In this document: one piece after another, positions 1 through 10,498 of the stretch
How the letters are laid out: every line of letters begins with the position of its first letter
Position numbering within the stretch: position 1 is the first letter of the stretch
The notes under the pieces: generated by a model
The model's database searches: none
What the model was told of the DNA's origin: nothing
What the model saw: only the letters and a program-made list of their open reading frames with translations
Program-made: the position numbers and the translations under genes
Source of the DNA: Sporosarcina jiandibaonis
GTDB taxonomy: Bacteria; Bacillota; Bacilli; Bacillales_A; Planococcaceae
Assembly: GCF_013184495.1 (NCBI RefSeq)
Contig: NZ_JAAOIY010000009.1
Span: 1 to 64,000 of the forward strand
Direction of reading: 5' to 3'
Length of the DNA stretch: 64,000 nucleotides

Positions 1-157
1 TGCTGAAAGCATCTAAGCATGAAGCCCCCTTCAAGATGAGATTTCCCATTACGCAAGTAAGTAAGATCCCTCAGAGAAGATGAGGTTGATAGGTCCGGGG
101 TGTAAGTGCGGCGACGTACGTAGCTGACGGATACTAATTGATCGAGGACTTAACCTA
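1..157 (+). rRNA. 23S ribosomal RNA, 3' end (partial)
   Basis: The first bases match the conserved 3' terminal domain of Bacillales 23S rRNA: the GCTGAAAGCATCTAAGCATG segment, the AGTAAGATCCC segment and the terminal ATCGAGGACTTAACC. The gene enters from the left edge, so only its end is present. The exact mature end, near 155-157, is estimated by comparison with the family. It is followed by 5S rRNA in the usual rrn order. Confidence 0.95.
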
Positions 158-240
158 TTAAGTTAAAAGGGTTTGATTGACCCTGATTTGTGAACATTAT
201 CATTCGTTTTATCCAGTTTTGAGCGAACAAGCTCAAATAG

Positions 241-356
241 TCTAGTGGCGATAGCGAAGAGGTCACACCCGTTCCCATACCGAACACGGAAGTTAAGCTC
301 TTCAGCGCCGATGGTAGTTGGGGGCTTCCCCCTGCAAGAGTAGGACGTTGCTAGGC
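241..356 (+). rRNA. rrf: 5S ribosomal RNA
   Basis: A complete 5S rRNA: it contains the highly conserved GAAGAGGTCACACCCGTTCC and CCGAACACGGAAGTTAAGCT segments. Helix I can form between the first bases (CTAGTGGCG) and the last (GTTGCTAGG). It lies about 85 bases after the 23S end, as usual for the third gene of an rrn operon. The ends are placed from the terminal helix and may be off by one or two bases. Confidence 0.95.
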
Positions 357-476
357 ATATTTTTTCATTTCATCAACAGGTAAAGATTGATCAACTAAAC
401 AATAAATGCAATCAAGAAACCATGATTTATTGAAATGGAAATGGGGTAGGGTCAATGCCCTTCCTATACATACTAA

Positions 477-549
477 GGTCCCGTGGTGTAGCGGTTAACA
501 TGCCTGCCTGTCACGCAGGAGATCGCGGGTTCGATTCCCGTCGGGACCG
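477..549 (+). tRNA. tRNA-Asp (anticodon GTC)
   Basis: A 73-base cloverleaf. The acceptor stem GGTCCCG (477-483) pairs with CGGGACC (542-548), with discriminator G549. The anticodon loop reads CTGTCAC with anticodon GTC, and the T arm carries GGTTCGATTCC. CCA is not encoded. It sits about 120 bases after 5S rRNA and just before a strong terminator, so it is probably the last gene of the rrn transcript. Confidence 0.97.
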
Positions 550-570
550 TCATTTAATTTAAAACATAGA

Positions 571-610
571 AACCGATTACGGGATTTTCCCGGAGTCGGT
601 TTTTTGTTTT
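571..610 (+). terminator. Rho-independent terminator of the rrn/tRNA-Asp transcript
   Basis: A hairpin formed by AACCGA-TACGGGA and TCCCGG-AGTCGGTT around a short T-rich loop, followed by TTTTTTGTTTT. It is placed 20 bases after tRNA-Asp. Confidence 0.9.
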
Positions 611-705
611 ATGATTTTAATAAGCGTCAACGCTTTCCGATAGAATATATTTTCTGTACAATTAAAGAAAATAAGCGGAGTGGACTACTCGAAAGGAAAT
701 AAAAA

Positions 706-1158
706 ATGAAAAAACAATTTACCGTTCATTCCCTTAAGGAAACGGAACAGCTTGCCAAAAATCTTGCATTACTTGTATCTCCACCGGATGTCATTACTTT
801 AGAAGGCGATTTGGGAGCCGGAAAAACAGCCTTTACACAGGCATTCGCGAAAGCAATTGGAATTACGCGGACTGTTAGCAGTCCTACGTTTACGATTTTA
901 AAACAATATGAAGGGAAATTTCCTTTTAATCATTTGGATGTCTATCGGCTGGCCGGAAGTGAGGAAGATCTCGGTTGGGAAGAATTATTTTACGGTGATG
1001 CCGTCACTATTATTGAATGGGCTCATTTGATTGAGGAAGACTTACCAGCAGAACGTCTGGAAATTGAAATTGTTCATGCAGGAAATACAAAAAGAATTAT
1101 TACTGTTAAGCCGCAAGGCGGCCGATATGAAAAAATTTGTGAGGGGTTAAGTTTATGA
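706..1158 (+). CDS. tsaE: tRNA threonylcarbamoyladenosine biosynthesis ATPase TsaE
   Basis: TsaE is the small P-loop ATPase that works with TsaB and TsaD to make N6-threonylcarbamoyladenosine (t6A) at position 37 of ANN-decoding tRNAs. The 150-residue protein has the family Walker A motif GDLGAGKT near residue 34, then SSPTFT and a YRLAGSEEDLGWEE segment typical of the YdiB/YjeE family. Length is normal. ATG at 706 follows the ribosome binding site AAAGGAAA. The stop overlaps the start of tsaB (ATGA at 1155), which points to translational coupling in a tsaE-tsaB-rimI-tsaD operon. Confidence 0.95.
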   Translation: MKKQFTVHSLKETEQLAKNLALLVSPPDVITLEGDLGAGKTAFTQAFAKAIGITRTVSSPTFTILKQYEGKFPFNHLDVYRLAGSEEDLGWEELFYGDAVTIIEWAHLIEEDLPAERLEIEIVHAGNTKRIITVKPQGGRYEKICEGLSL

Positions 1159-1865
1159 TTTGGCTAGGAATAGATACAGCAAATATACCACTTTCAGTTG
1201 CAATCGTTAAAGATGGTGAAATACTTATTGAAGAAAACACCTCAATGGCAATTAACCATTCGCTTCGTGCGATGCCAGCGATTGATGAAGTGTTTCAAAA
1301 AACGGGTATTGCTCCTTCAGATATTAATGCAATTGCTGTATCTGAAGGACCAGGCTCGTATACAGGCGTGAGAATAGGCGTGACGATTGCGAAAACACTT
1401 GCATGGACGCTTAATAAACCGCTTATTGGGGTTTCTAGTTTAAAAGCGCTCGCTGCAAATGCCCTGTATTTTAATGGTTTACTTTGCCCAATTATAGATG
1501 CTCGGAGAAATAATGTGTATGCTGGTGCTTACCGGTTTGAAAATGGAAAGTTAACCGCAATAATTGAAGATGGACATTTTTCACTTGGGGAATTAATTGG
1601 AAAACTGAAATCTTTTAAATATCCAGTTTTGTTTATTGGAAAAGATACGTCATTGCATAAAGATCAATTGATTGATGAGCTTGCAGATCATGCAGTGTTT
1701 GCTCCAATCCAGTTTAATTTACCGCGTGCGTCTTCCCTCATTCATGCGGCACAGCAATTTGAAGAGAAAGTGGATATTCATAATTTCGTTCCAGAATATC
1801 GTCGAATTGCTGAAGCGGAGGCAAATTGGTTGAAAGCGCAGGAAAAGGGAAATGACCATGGTTAA
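1155..1865 (+). CDS. tsaB: tRNA threonylcarbamoyladenosine biosynthesis protein TsaB
   Basis: TsaB is the ASKHA-fold pseudo-subunit that dimerises with TsaD in the t6A synthase. The 236-residue protein starts MIWLGIDTANIPLSVAI (a phosphate-1-like motif) and carries the conserved EGPGSYTGVRIG segment near residue 64. It has four-base overlap with tsaE upstream and overlaps rimI downstream, so the operon is tightly packed. The conserved TsaD metal-binding histidines are absent, as expected for TsaB. Confidence 0.95.
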   Translation: MIWLGIDTANIPLSVAIVKDGEILIEENTSMAINHSLRAMPAIDEVFQKTGIAPSDINAIAVSEGPGSYTGVRIGVTIAKTLAWTLNKPLIGVSSLKALAANALYFNGLLCPIIDARRNNVYAGAYRFENGKLTAIIEDGHFSLGELIGKLKSFKYPVLFIGKDTSLHKDQLIDELADHAVFAPIQFNLPRASSLIHAAQQFEEKVDIHNFVPEYRRIAEAEANWLKAQEKGNDHG

Positions 1866-2307
1866 AGAAATTATTTACCGTGAAATGGTGCGAGCTGATA
1901 TTCCATCTGTAGTAACTATTGAAGAAGAAGCGTTTACGGTTCCATGGACACAAGAAATATTCGAACATGAGATGACTGGTAATAATTATGCTCATTATAT
2001 TGTTGCGTTGGAAAATGATGAGGTAATTGGTCATTGTGGAATGTGGATTGTTTTGGACGAGTGTCATATCACGAATGTTGCTGTTCTGAAACGATTCAGA
2101 GGGTATAAAATTGGTGAAGGCTTAATGCGACAGGCTATTGCTCTTTGTGAAGAAATGAAAGTGAAGTTAATGACATTAGAAGTTCGAGTTAGTAACCATA
2201 CAGCGCAAAACTTATATCGAAAGCTTGGCTTCCAAGAAGGCGGCATACGTAAAAACTATTATAGCGACGACGGCGAAGATGCCCTCGTCATGTGGGTGGA
2301 ATTATAG
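1852..2307 (+). CDS. rimI: Ribosomal protein S18-alanine N-acetyltransferase RimI
   Basis: A GNAT-fold acetyltransferase of 151 residues. The acetyl-CoA binding region is visible as [20 protein letters not shown] near residues 76-95, followed by [19 protein letters not shown], the C-terminal RimI signature. It lies between tsaB and tsaD, the usual place of rimI in Bacilli. Two starts are possible: ATG 1852 and ATG 1858. The purine run GGAAAAGGGA (1841-1850) sits at a better distance for 1858. The gene overlaps the end of tsaB. Confidence 0.92.
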   Translation: MTMVKEIIYREMVRADIPSVVTIEEEAFTVPWTQEIFEHEMTGNNYAHYIVALENDEVIGHCGMWIVLDECHITNVAVLKRFRGYKIGEGLMRQAIALCEEMKVKLMTLEVRVSNHTAQNLYRKLGFQEGGIRKNYYSDDGEDALVMWVEL

Positions 2308-3329
2308 TGAAAAAAGATTTGTATATATTAGGAATTGAAACAAGTTGTGATGAGACAGCAGCTTCTGTTGTGAAAAATGGAACAGAAATCGTTTCAAATG
2401 TAGTTGCATCGCAGATTAAAAGCCAAAAAAGATTTGGCGGTGTTGTCCCGGAAATCGCTTCTAGACACCACGTTGAGCAAATTACATTAGTTATTGAAGA
2501 AGCGCTTCAAATTGCCAAATTGCAACCAAAGGATTTAGATGCAGTTGCGGTGACGGAGGGACCAGGTCTAGTAGGAGCTTTGCTTATCGGGATTAATGCC
2601 GCAAAGGCATTTGCATTCGCAAATCAATTGCCGATCGTCGGTGTGCATCATATTGCGGGCCATATATATGCCAACCAACTTATTCAACCGATGGAGTTCC
2701 CAATGCTTGCACTCATCGTTTCAGGTGGTCACACTGAGCTTGTTCTTATGAAAGAGCACGGATTATTTGAATTGATTGGAGAGACGCGTGACGACGCAGC
2801 AGGGGAAGCCTATGATAAAGTTGCTCGCGTACTCGGATTGTCTTATCCGGGCGGACCGGAAATTGACCGATTAGCTACTGAAAGCGATGGGGAAGTCGAA
2901 TTCCCGAGGGCGTGGCTTGAACCGGAATCATACGATTTTAGTTTTAGCGGACTCAAGTCATCAGTTATTAACTATAAACATAATTTGGAACAGCGCGGGG
3001 AGCATGTAAATCCACATCATGTGGCGGCAGGCTTTCAAGCTAGTGTTGTTGATGTGCTAACGACAAAAACAGTACGAGCAGCACAGGAATTTAATGTGAA
3101 ACAGGTCATAGCCGCGGGTGGTGTCGCTGCGAACAAACAGCTGCGCACATCACTTGAAGCGAAATTTAAAGAACTAAATATTCCTTTTTATGTCCCGCCT
3201 ATATCGCTTTGCACAGATAATGCTGCAATGATAGCTGCAGCAGGATCTTCAATGTTTGAGAGCGGAATACGGGGCACGTTGTCGATGAATGGAAGACCTG
3301 GGATGGAGCTTGTTTCTTGGAATAAATAG
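2307..3329 (+). CDS. tsaD: tRNA N6-adenosine threonylcarbamoyltransferase TsaD
   Basis: TsaD is the catalytic subunit that transfers threonylcarbamoyl from its AMP adduct to A37 of tRNA. The protein begins [17 protein letters not shown], contains [12 protein letters not shown] and the metal-binding HHIAGH histidines near residue 110, then IVSGGHTEL and [11 protein letters not shown] prefer GTG 2307, whose first base is the last base of the rimI stop, giving 340 residues, with GGTGGA seven bases upstream. A longer GTG start at 2292 has no visible ribosome binding site. It is the last gene of the tsaE-tsaB-rimI-tsaD operon. Confidence 0.95.
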   Translation: MKKDLYILGIETSCDETAASVVKNGTEIVSNVVASQIKSQKRFGGVVPEIASRHHVEQITLVIEEALQIAKLQPKDLDAVAVTEGPGLVGALLIGINAAKAFAFANQLPIVGVHHIAGHIYANQLIQPMEFPMLALIVSGGHTELVLMKEHGLFELIGETRDDAAGEAYDKVARVLGLSYPGGPEIDRLATESDGEVEFPRAWLEPESYDFSFSGLKSSVINYKHNLEQRGEHVNPHHVAAGFQASVVDVLTTKTVRAAQEFNVKQVIAAGGVAANKQLRTSLEAKFKELNIPFYVPPISLCTDNAAMIAAAGSSMFESGIRGTLSMNGRPGMELVSWNK

Positions 3330-3332
3330 TAG

Positions 3333-3376
3333 AACGTGGAGAATGTCTATTCGGACAATTTCCACGTTTTTATTTT
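3333..3376 (+). terminator. Terminator after tsaD
   Basis: A long imperfect hairpin, AACGTGGAGAATGTC against GGACAATTTCCACGTT, followed by TTTTATTTT. It starts just after the tsaD stop. Confidence 0.9.
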
Positions 3377-3423
3377 GGTGTTTTATCAATTGTCAAGAGG
3401 AACATTCGTACTTATGAACATGT

Positions 3424-3582
3424 TGTGGATAACTTGTTGATAACTAAGGTAGTTGTTTATTTAATAATAAAATTGATGGGATAACTTTGTGTATAATAAA
3501 ATATATATCTGTGGAGAATGTGGGAAAGTGCATCATAACGTTGTTTTTAAAGTGTTTATACTGTGGATAAGGTTGTGGAGAA
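3424..3582 (-). promoter_or_regulatory. Cluster of DnaA-box-like 9-mers
   Basis: Two perfect TGTGGATAA sites (reverse complement of the DnaA box TTATCCACA) lie at 3424-3432 and 3562-3570. Four single-mismatch sites in the same orientation lie at 3435-3443 (TGTTGATAA), 3488-3496 (TGTGTATAA), 3510-3518 and 3574-3582 (both TGTGGAGAA). The surrounding DNA is AT-rich and fills the gap between tsaD and the ABC-F gene, with no gene of its own. Binding by DnaA is inferred from the motif only. Confidence 0.7.
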
Positions 3583-3685
3583 GTTAATTATTTGATAGAG
3601 TTCATTCACATGTTATTTCAGAAAAATAAATAGCCATCCCATGATTGTGCATGAAGATGACCATTTATTTGATTTTGTTTTCAGT

Positions 3686-5614
3686 TTATAAATGTTCAAG
3701 TTCTTCTTGTAAAGTGAGCCAGTTTTCAGCTTTTTCGTCATGTTCGGCTTGCAAGTTGTCGATGCTATTTTGAATTTCCATAAGCTTTACATGATCATCC
3801 GCATAATCAGGATTTGATAGTTTAATTTCATAAGACGCAATGCGTTCATCAAGCGCATTAATTTCAGCCTCAATTTCAGCGATTGCACGTGTTAATCTTC
3901 TCTCTTGTCGCTTTTTTTCTCTATCATCGCCCTGTCCGGTTGCTGCTGGGCGCTTGTTTGCTAATGAGGCTCGCTCTTTATCTGCTAGTAGTTCTTCTTG
4001 TTCTTGTTTCTTTTCCACGTAGTAATCGTAGTCGCCTAAATATTCAACTGCACCTTGTGGACTGATATCGATGACTTTTGTTGCTAGGCGATTAATGAAA
4101 TACCGATCATGTGATACGAAGACGATAGTGCCAGGAAAATCATCCAGTGCATTTTCGAGAATCTCTTTACTATCCAAGTCCAAGTGGTTTGTCGGCTCAT
4201 CCAATATGAGCGTGTTAGATTTCTGTAGCATCAATTTCGCAAGAGAAAGTCGTGCTTTTTCCCCGCCGGATAATGATGTTACGGATTTTCCGGCGTCATC
4301 TCCAGTGAAAAGAAAACGGCCAAGAACACTTCGTATGTCTTTCTCGTTCATCATCGGCCATTCACTCCATAGTTCCTCCAGGACGGTATCATTACCGACT
4401 AGGGTGGCCTGCTCTTGATCGTAATAGCCGAATTGAACATTTGTCCCGTATCTAATTTCTCCGGAAAGTTCGGCTTGCTTTTTTACTATTGTTTTTAGTA
4501 AAGTCGATTTTCCGACGCCGTTTGGTCCAATTAATGCGATTCGTTCGCCTTTATACACACGTAGGTTAAGATTTTTTGAAATTGGAGTATCATTATATCC
4601 GATAGCCAGATTATCTATCGCAAGGACATCGTTCCCGCTTGGACGCTCGATAGAAAAAGTAAAGTTAGCTGACTTTTCATCACCATCCGGGGACTCCATC
4701 CAATTCGTTCGTTCCAACATTTTACGACGACTTTGGGCCATCTTAGATGTTGAAGCACGTGCAATATTCCGTTGGATAAAATCTTCGAGATTAGCGCGTT
4801 CACTTACTTCTCTTTCGTACATCTTTAAATCACGTTCATAGTTTTTTGCTTTTTCGTTAAGATAAGCGCTATAATTGCCATGGTATTTTGCTACTTTATG
4901 TCTTGAAACTTCATAAACAATCGTAACAATTTCATCGAGGAAATAGCGATCATGCGAGACAATCAACAATGCACCCTCGTAATTTACAAGGTATTTTTCT
5001 AGCCAACTGAGCGTCTCAATGTCAAGATGGTTTGTCGGTTCATCTAAAATTAATAAATCAGGACTGCTTAGCAACATTTTAGCGAGTGCAAGTCTCGTTT
5101 TTTGACCACCAGATAACAGGTTAACTTGTTTTGTATAATCCTCCGGGTAAAATCTCATGCCGTGAAGAACAGACCGTGTGTCTGCTTCATATTGATAGCC
5201 TTTTGAATTACTGAATTCAGTTTGTAATTCATCATATTCGGTCGAAACCCGATTGAATTCAATGCTATTTGAAAAGATTGCTGGATCTGCCATTTGTTCT
5301 TCTAGGGCGCGGATTCGCCTTTCCATTGCTCGAAGCGGCTCGAAAACGGTCATCATTTCATCCCAAACCGTTAATGAAGAATCAATCCCAGAATGTTGTT
5401 CAAGGTATCCAATTCGTATATTCCTCGGGATGATTAAATCACCCGAATCTGCAGTCATTTCACCCGCTATTACTTTTAGCAAGGTTGATTTTCCGGCACC
5501 GTTCCGTCCAACAAGGGCTACGCGGTCGCGCTGATGTACTTCTAGTTGAACATTATCTAAAATAGTCGTTCCTGAAAATGATTTAGTTAAAGCATTGACT
5601 TGTAAAACAATCAT
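3686..5614 (-). CDS. ydiF: ABC-F family ATP-binding protein (YdiF-like)
   Basis: A soluble, duplicated ABC ATPase of the ABC-F class, whose studied members act on the ribosome rather than in membrane transport. The 642 residues hold two ABC domains: Walker A GRNGAGKST near residue 36 with LSGGQKTRLALAKML and DEPTNHLD, and a second set GPNGVGKST, LSGGEKARLSLAKLML and DEPTNHLD. A charged linker lies between them and a coiled-coil tail fills the last 80 or so residues. Length and position next to tsaD match B. subtilis YdiF. It is convergent with tsaD and divergent from rex. The specific ribosomal role is not known from sequence. Confidence 0.9.
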   Translation of the reverse strand: MIVLQVNALTKSFSGTTILDNVQLEVHQRDRVALVGRNGAGKSTLLKVIAGEMTADSGDLIIPRNIRIGYLEQHSGIDSSLTVWDEMMTVFEPLRAMERRIRALEEQMADPAIFSNSIEFNRVSTEYDELQTEFSNSKGYQYEADTRSVLHGMRFYPEDYTKQVNLLSGGQKTRLALAKMLLSSPDLLILDEPTNHLDIETLSWLEKYLVNYEGALLIVSHDRYFLDEIVTIVYEVSRHKVAKYHGNYSAYLNEKAKNYERDLKMYEREVSERANLEDFIQRNIARASTSKMAQSRRKMLERTNWMESPDGDEKSANFTFSIERPSGNDVLAIDNLAIGYNDTPISKNLNLRVYKGERIALIGPNGVGKSTLLKTIVKKQAELSGEIRYGTNVQFGYYDQEQATLVGNDTVLEELWSEWPMMNEKDIRSVLGRFLFTGDDAGKSVTSLSGGEKARLSLAKLMLQKSNTLILDEPTNHLDLDSKEILENALDDFPGTIVFVSHDRYFINRLATKVIDISPQGAVEYLGDYDYYVEKKQEQEELLADKERASLANKRPAATGQGDDREKKRQERRLTRAIAEIEAEINALDERIASYEIKLSNPDYADDHVKLMEIQNSIDNLQAEHDEKAENWLTLQEELEHL

Positions 5615-5738
5615 AATAAAACACCTCTATTCTTCTCTAGTCTAATAGAACAGCGCAATGCGCGCAATGGCCAGCTTTACAATAATCAGTAATTAAGATA
5701 GGATAGAATAGGCTCTAAGTACGTGTAGGAGGGGTAAT

Positions 5739-6389
5739 ATGGCAGAGGAAATGCCTCAGATACCACAGGCAACGTCTAAACGATTGCCTCTTTATTATAG
5801 ATTTCTCCAAAACTTTGCAAACGCAAACAAAAAGCGCGTTTCATCCAGCGAATTAAGCGAAGCAATGAAAATAGATGCAGCGACAATTCGGCGGGATTTT
5901 TCTCATTTTGGCGCGCTCGGTAGAAAAGGATACGGGTATGATGTTCAGTATTTAGTCAATTTTTTTCGTACAATTCTTGATCAAGATGAAGAAACTGATG
6001 TAGCCCTTTTCGGTGTAGGAAGCTTAGGCAGTGCTTTTTTAAAATATAACTTTCATAAAAATCATAATACGCGTATCGTAGTGGCGTTTGATACTAATGC
6101 TCCGGTTGAGGGGAAGACGATAAGCGGGATTCCCATTTATCATCCGAGGGTTGCTGAAGAGAAGCTGAAGGAGCATGGAATCGAACTTGCTATCCTGACA
6201 TTGCCATCAGACGTTGCACAAGGCGTTACAGATGATCTGGTTCGCTTTGGAATTAGAGGGATTTTAAACTTTACCCCCGTACGTCTTGCAGCACCAGAAT
6301 CCGTTCGCGTCCATACAATCGATTTATCTGTAGAATTACAGACGCTTATTTATTTCATGAAAAATGACGTTAAAGATTCACAAATGTAA
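5739..6389 (+). CDS. rex: Redox-sensing transcriptional repressor Rex
   Basis: Rex senses the NADH/NAD+ ratio and represses fermentation and respiration genes when NADH is low. The 216-residue protein has an N-terminal winged helix ([20 protein letters not shown], about residues 32-51) and a Rossmann domain with the dinucleotide motif [12 protein letters not shown] near residue 92. Length is normal. ATG 5739 follows AGGAGGGG. The intergenic region before it, 5615-5738, shows no clear Rex-type operator. Confidence 0.96.
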   Translation: MAEEMPQIPQATSKRLPLYYRFLQNFANANKKRVSSSELSEAMKIDAATIRRDFSHFGALGRKGYGYDVQYLVNFFRTILDQDEETDVALFGVGSLGSAFLKYNFHKNHNTRIVVAFDTNAPVEGKTISGIPIYHPRVAEEKLKEHGIELAILTLPSDVAQGVTDDLVRFGIRGILNFTPVRLAAPESVRVHTIDLSVELQTLIYFMKNDVKDSQM

Positions 6390-6512
6390 CAGCCCTATTA
6401 TAGCAATGTAGGCGATTTTAGTGTAAAATATTGATAAGTGAGAGGGACGAGTCTAATATCCCTAGCGACTAGGTAACGCGTTTACCAACTCTTGAATAGG
6501 AGGTGTCCGAAG

Positions 6513-6704
6513 ATGATGCCAGGTGCTATGAGTCTTGTTTTAATTGCAATTATTGCATTGCTTGTATTTGGTCCGAAGAAGTTGCCCGAGATAGGAAAAG
6601 CATTCGGTTCTTCATTGCGTGAATTTAAAAATGCGACACAGGGACTCGTCAAAGATGACGACGGAGTTAAGAAAGCAGAAAAGACCGAAGAAGAACAGAA
6701 GTGA
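6513..6704 (+). CDS. tatA: Sec-independent protein translocase protein TatA
   Basis: TatA forms the oligomeric part of the twin-arginine translocase. The 63-residue protein has one N-terminal membrane helix followed by the hallmark FGPKKLPEIGKAFGSSLREF amphipathic segment and a charged tail rich in D, K and E. ATG 6513 lies seven bases after a perfect AGGAGGTG, so the short form is preferred over any upstream start. It is followed 17 bases later by tatC, making a minimal TatA-TatC operon. Confidence 0.95.
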   Translation: MMPGAMSLVLIAIIALLVFGPKKLPEIGKAFGSSLREFKNATQGLVKDDDGVKKAEKTEEEQK

Positions 6705-6721
6705 GTTAGGATGTTAGTCCG

Positions 6722-7477
6722 ATGAACGATAAAAATTTAACAATCATTGAACATATAGATGAATTGAGAAAACGGCTGATGGTAATCGTCGTTTTCTTTG
6801 TTGTAGCGATCATAGGCAGTTTTTTTCTTGCGAAACCGCTCATTCGTTTTCTCCAGATGCACGGTGAAGCAAGAGATATAACATTGAATGCATTCAATGT
6901 TATCGATCCGATGTTGATTTTTTTAAAAGTAATTTTCTTTATTGCGATAGTCATCATATCTCCGATTCTTATGTACCAAATGTGGTCTTTTATTGCTCCC
7001 GGCCTGCACGAAAAAGAACGACGTGCGACGTTGAGTTATATTCCATACGCTTTTTTACTATTGCTTGGCGGGATTTCTTTCGCCTATTTTGTCTTGCTGC
7101 CGTACGTCATAAAATTCATGATGATGTTATCAACGGACCTAGGTATCACACAGACAATTGGTATTAATGAATACTTTAATTTCTTATTTCAAATTACGAT
7201 CCCATTCGGGATTGTATTTCAATTACCGGTTGTAATTGTGTTTTTAGCACGGCTTGGTATATTAAATCCATCACTACTTGTGAAAATACGAAAATATGCA
7301 TACTTTGGTTTATTTGTAATAGCAGCATTCATAACACCGCCTGATTTAATGTCCCATTTGTTTGTGACGGTACCGCTGTTTATACTTTATGAGTTTAGTA
7401 TTGTTATTTCTCGCGTCGGTTACCGAAAATATTTAAAAGCGGAACAACAACGACAAATTGAAGATGCTACAAATTAA
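6722..7477 (+). CDS. tatC: Sec-independent protein translocase protein TatC
   Basis: TatC is the polytopic receptor of the twin-arginine translocase and recognises RR signal peptides. The 251 residues show six hydrophobic segments and the conserved N-terminal HIDELRKRL and PxxxYQMWSFIAPGLHEKER region. Length matches the family. It pairs with tatA directly upstream. The ribosome binding site (AGGATG) is weak, so translation may be partly coupled to tatA. Confidence 0.95.
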   Translation: MNDKNLTIIEHIDELRKRLMVIVVFFVVAIIGSFFLAKPLIRFLQMHGEARDITLNAFNVIDPMLIFLKVIFFIAIVIISPILMYQMWSFIAPGLHEKERRATLSYIPYAFLLLLGGISFAYFVLLPYVIKFMMMLSTDLGITQTIGINEYFNFLFQITIPFGIVFQLPVVIVFLARLGILNPSLLVKIRKYAYFGLFVIAAFITPPDLMSHLFVTVPLFILYEFSIVISRVGYRKYLKAEQQRQIEDATN

Positions 7478-7478
7478 T

Positions 7479-7522
7479 AAAAAGTCTTCCAACCGAATGA
7501 TGATCGGATGGAAGACTTTTTT
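7479..7522. terminator. Bidirectional terminator between tatC and the CPBP gene
   Basis: AAAAAGTCTTCCAACCGA pairs with TCGGATGGAAGACTTTTTT around a short loop. The A and T runs on both sides suit the convergent genes on either side. Confidence 0.9.
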
Positions 7523-8267
7523 ATCTTATTAGGAATGCTATGAAAGATTGATGCATATTCTGTAGTTGTTCAATCTTGTCATAATTCAGTTGGACGGTGA
7601 CAACGAGTCCATTCATTAATAAATGTGAAATCATCGGTGCGATCAATCTTTTTGTTTTGAAGTAGATGAATGAGAAAACAAGACCAGGCGCTAAGTAAAT
7701 GAGCAAATGTTGGAGTTCTCCATGGACAGCCGCGAATATTAATCCACTCACTAAAGCGGCGATGATGAAATTGGTTTTTTGATAAAGACCGCCGAAAATA
7801 ACTCGCCTGAATACAATTTCTTCTAACAGTGGTGCGAATACCACAATACAAATGATGATAATGGGAGATACTTTAGCGATTTCAGATAGAAAAGCTGTAT
7901 TTTCCGAGCCTGGTTCGATACCCATCATTTGTTCGATAAAACCTGCAGCCATTTGCCCGAAAAGTGCAAGAAAAAACCCAATGACGCCCCATAAAATAGT
8001 GCTCCCCACCGAAGCTGGTTTTCCTTTAAATACATGAAAGAACTTTTTTCTTGTGAAAATTAATAGAAGGAAGATAATCGCAGCCAGGGTATTAGCGGTG
8101 AAAAGCGACCATGCAATTCCATGATATTCAGCCTCTTGTGAAGTTAAGCTTGGATTTCCTTTAAAGTATTGAAAAATCGGCTTAACTAAAAATACGCTGC
8201 CGATTTGCATAATTACGTAAGTGAAGATCAGGTAAAAATAGATTTTCCAGTTTTTCAAAATGTTCAT
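7521..8267 (-). CDS. CPBP family intramembrane glutamic endopeptidase (YdiL-like)
   Basis: A membrane protein of the CPBP (Abi, Rce1-like) protease family. Several hydrophobic helices surround the family motifs: EEIVFRRVI (motif 1, near residue 150), a following F-xxx-H motif in IFAAVHGELQ, and a third segment near NG. It sits where B. subtilis has ydiL, between tat and groESL. ATG 8267 gives 248 residues, but its AAGGGG lies too close. A TTG at 8282 is the alternative and has no ribosome binding site. Substrate unknown. Confidence 0.85.
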   Translation of the reverse strand: MNILKNWKIYFYLIFTYVIMQIGSVFLVKPIFQYFKGNPSLTSQEAEYHGIAWSLFTANTLAAIIFLLLIFTRKKFFHVFKGKPASVGSTILWGVIGFFLALFGQMAAGFIEQMMGIEPGSENTAFLSEIAKVSPIIIICIVVFAPLLEEIVFRRVIFGGLYQKTNFIIAALVSGLIFAAVHGELQHLLIYLAPGLVFSFIYFKTKRLIAPMISHLLMNGLVVTVQLNYDKIEQLQNMHQSFIAFLIR

Positions 8268-8344
8268 CCCCTTAAATAACAACTGCTGTTATTTTAGCTG
8301 TTTTAACCAACATTAGCAAAGGGAAGAATGTATGAGTAAATTAC

Positions 8345-8410
8345 TTGCAAAATAGGCAGATGTTTATTATGATTAGAATTGTGTTAGCACTCCTTGTAGA
8401 TGAGTGCTAA
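8345..8410 (+). promoter_or_regulatory. groESL promoter with CIRCE operator
   Basis: A SigA-type promoter reads TTGCAA (8345-8350), 17-base spacer, TATGAT (8368-8373). Directly after it is a perfect CIRCE element, TTAGCACTC (8384-8392), nine bases, GAGTGCTAA (8402-8410), the binding site of the heat-shock repressor HrcA. The operator covers the expected transcription start region. Confidence 0.95.
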
Positions 8411-8442
8411 AAGAAATTATTATCTTTGGGAGGTTGTTTTAC

Positions 8443-8727
8443 TTGTTGAAACCATTAGGTGACCGTATCGTAATCGAATTAGTTGAGGCGGAAGAAAAAA
8501 CGGCGAGCGGCATTATCGTGCCTGATTCTGCGAAAGAAAAACCGCAAGAAGGAAAAGTAATTGCTGCTGGAACAGGGCGCGTTTTGGAAAATGGCCAACG
8601 TGTCGACTTAGAAGTTAAGGAAGGCGACAAGATTATCTTCTCAAAATACTCCGGAACTGAAGTTAAACATGAAGGTAATGAATATTTAATCCTGCGTGAA
8701 AGCGACGTTTTAGCTGTTATCGGTTAA
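8443..8727 (+). CDS. groES: Co-chaperonin GroES
   Basis: GroES caps the GroEL barrel. The 94-residue protein starts at TTG 8443 as [18 protein letters not shown], the normal N terminus of the family, nine bases after TGGGAGGT. The mobile-loop region reads [21 protein letters not shown], and the end is ESDVLAVIG. It is the first gene of the CIRCE-controlled groES-groEL operon. A TTG start for such a strongly expressed gene is somewhat unusual. Confidence 0.97.
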   Translation: MLKPLGDRIVIELVEAEEKTASGIIVPDSAKEKPQEGKVIAAGTGRVLENGQRVDLEVKEGDKIIFSKYSGTEVKHEGNEYLILRESDVLAVIG

Positions 8728-8785
8728 TTCTAGGAAAAAATGAGTACTGTACAAACATGCTTAAAATTCAGGAGGGAAATTATAA

Positions 8786-10423
<1,638 letters not shown>

Positions 10424-10476
10424 GGGGTCATATAAACCCCGTTACAAAAAGTTTTGTTAGCATGAACTTATTATTT

Positions 10477-10498
10477 GTTCATGTTTATGCTCATGTTT
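10477..10498 (+). repeat. Integrase arm-type repeats, left end
   Basis: GTTCATGTTTATGCTCATGT contains two copies of a TCATGTTT motif, and an inverted CATGAAC lies at 10461-10467. The same GTTCATGTT motif occurs twice near the right end of the element (27198-27217). Such repeats near both ends fit integrase arm-binding sites. Confidence 0.5.
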
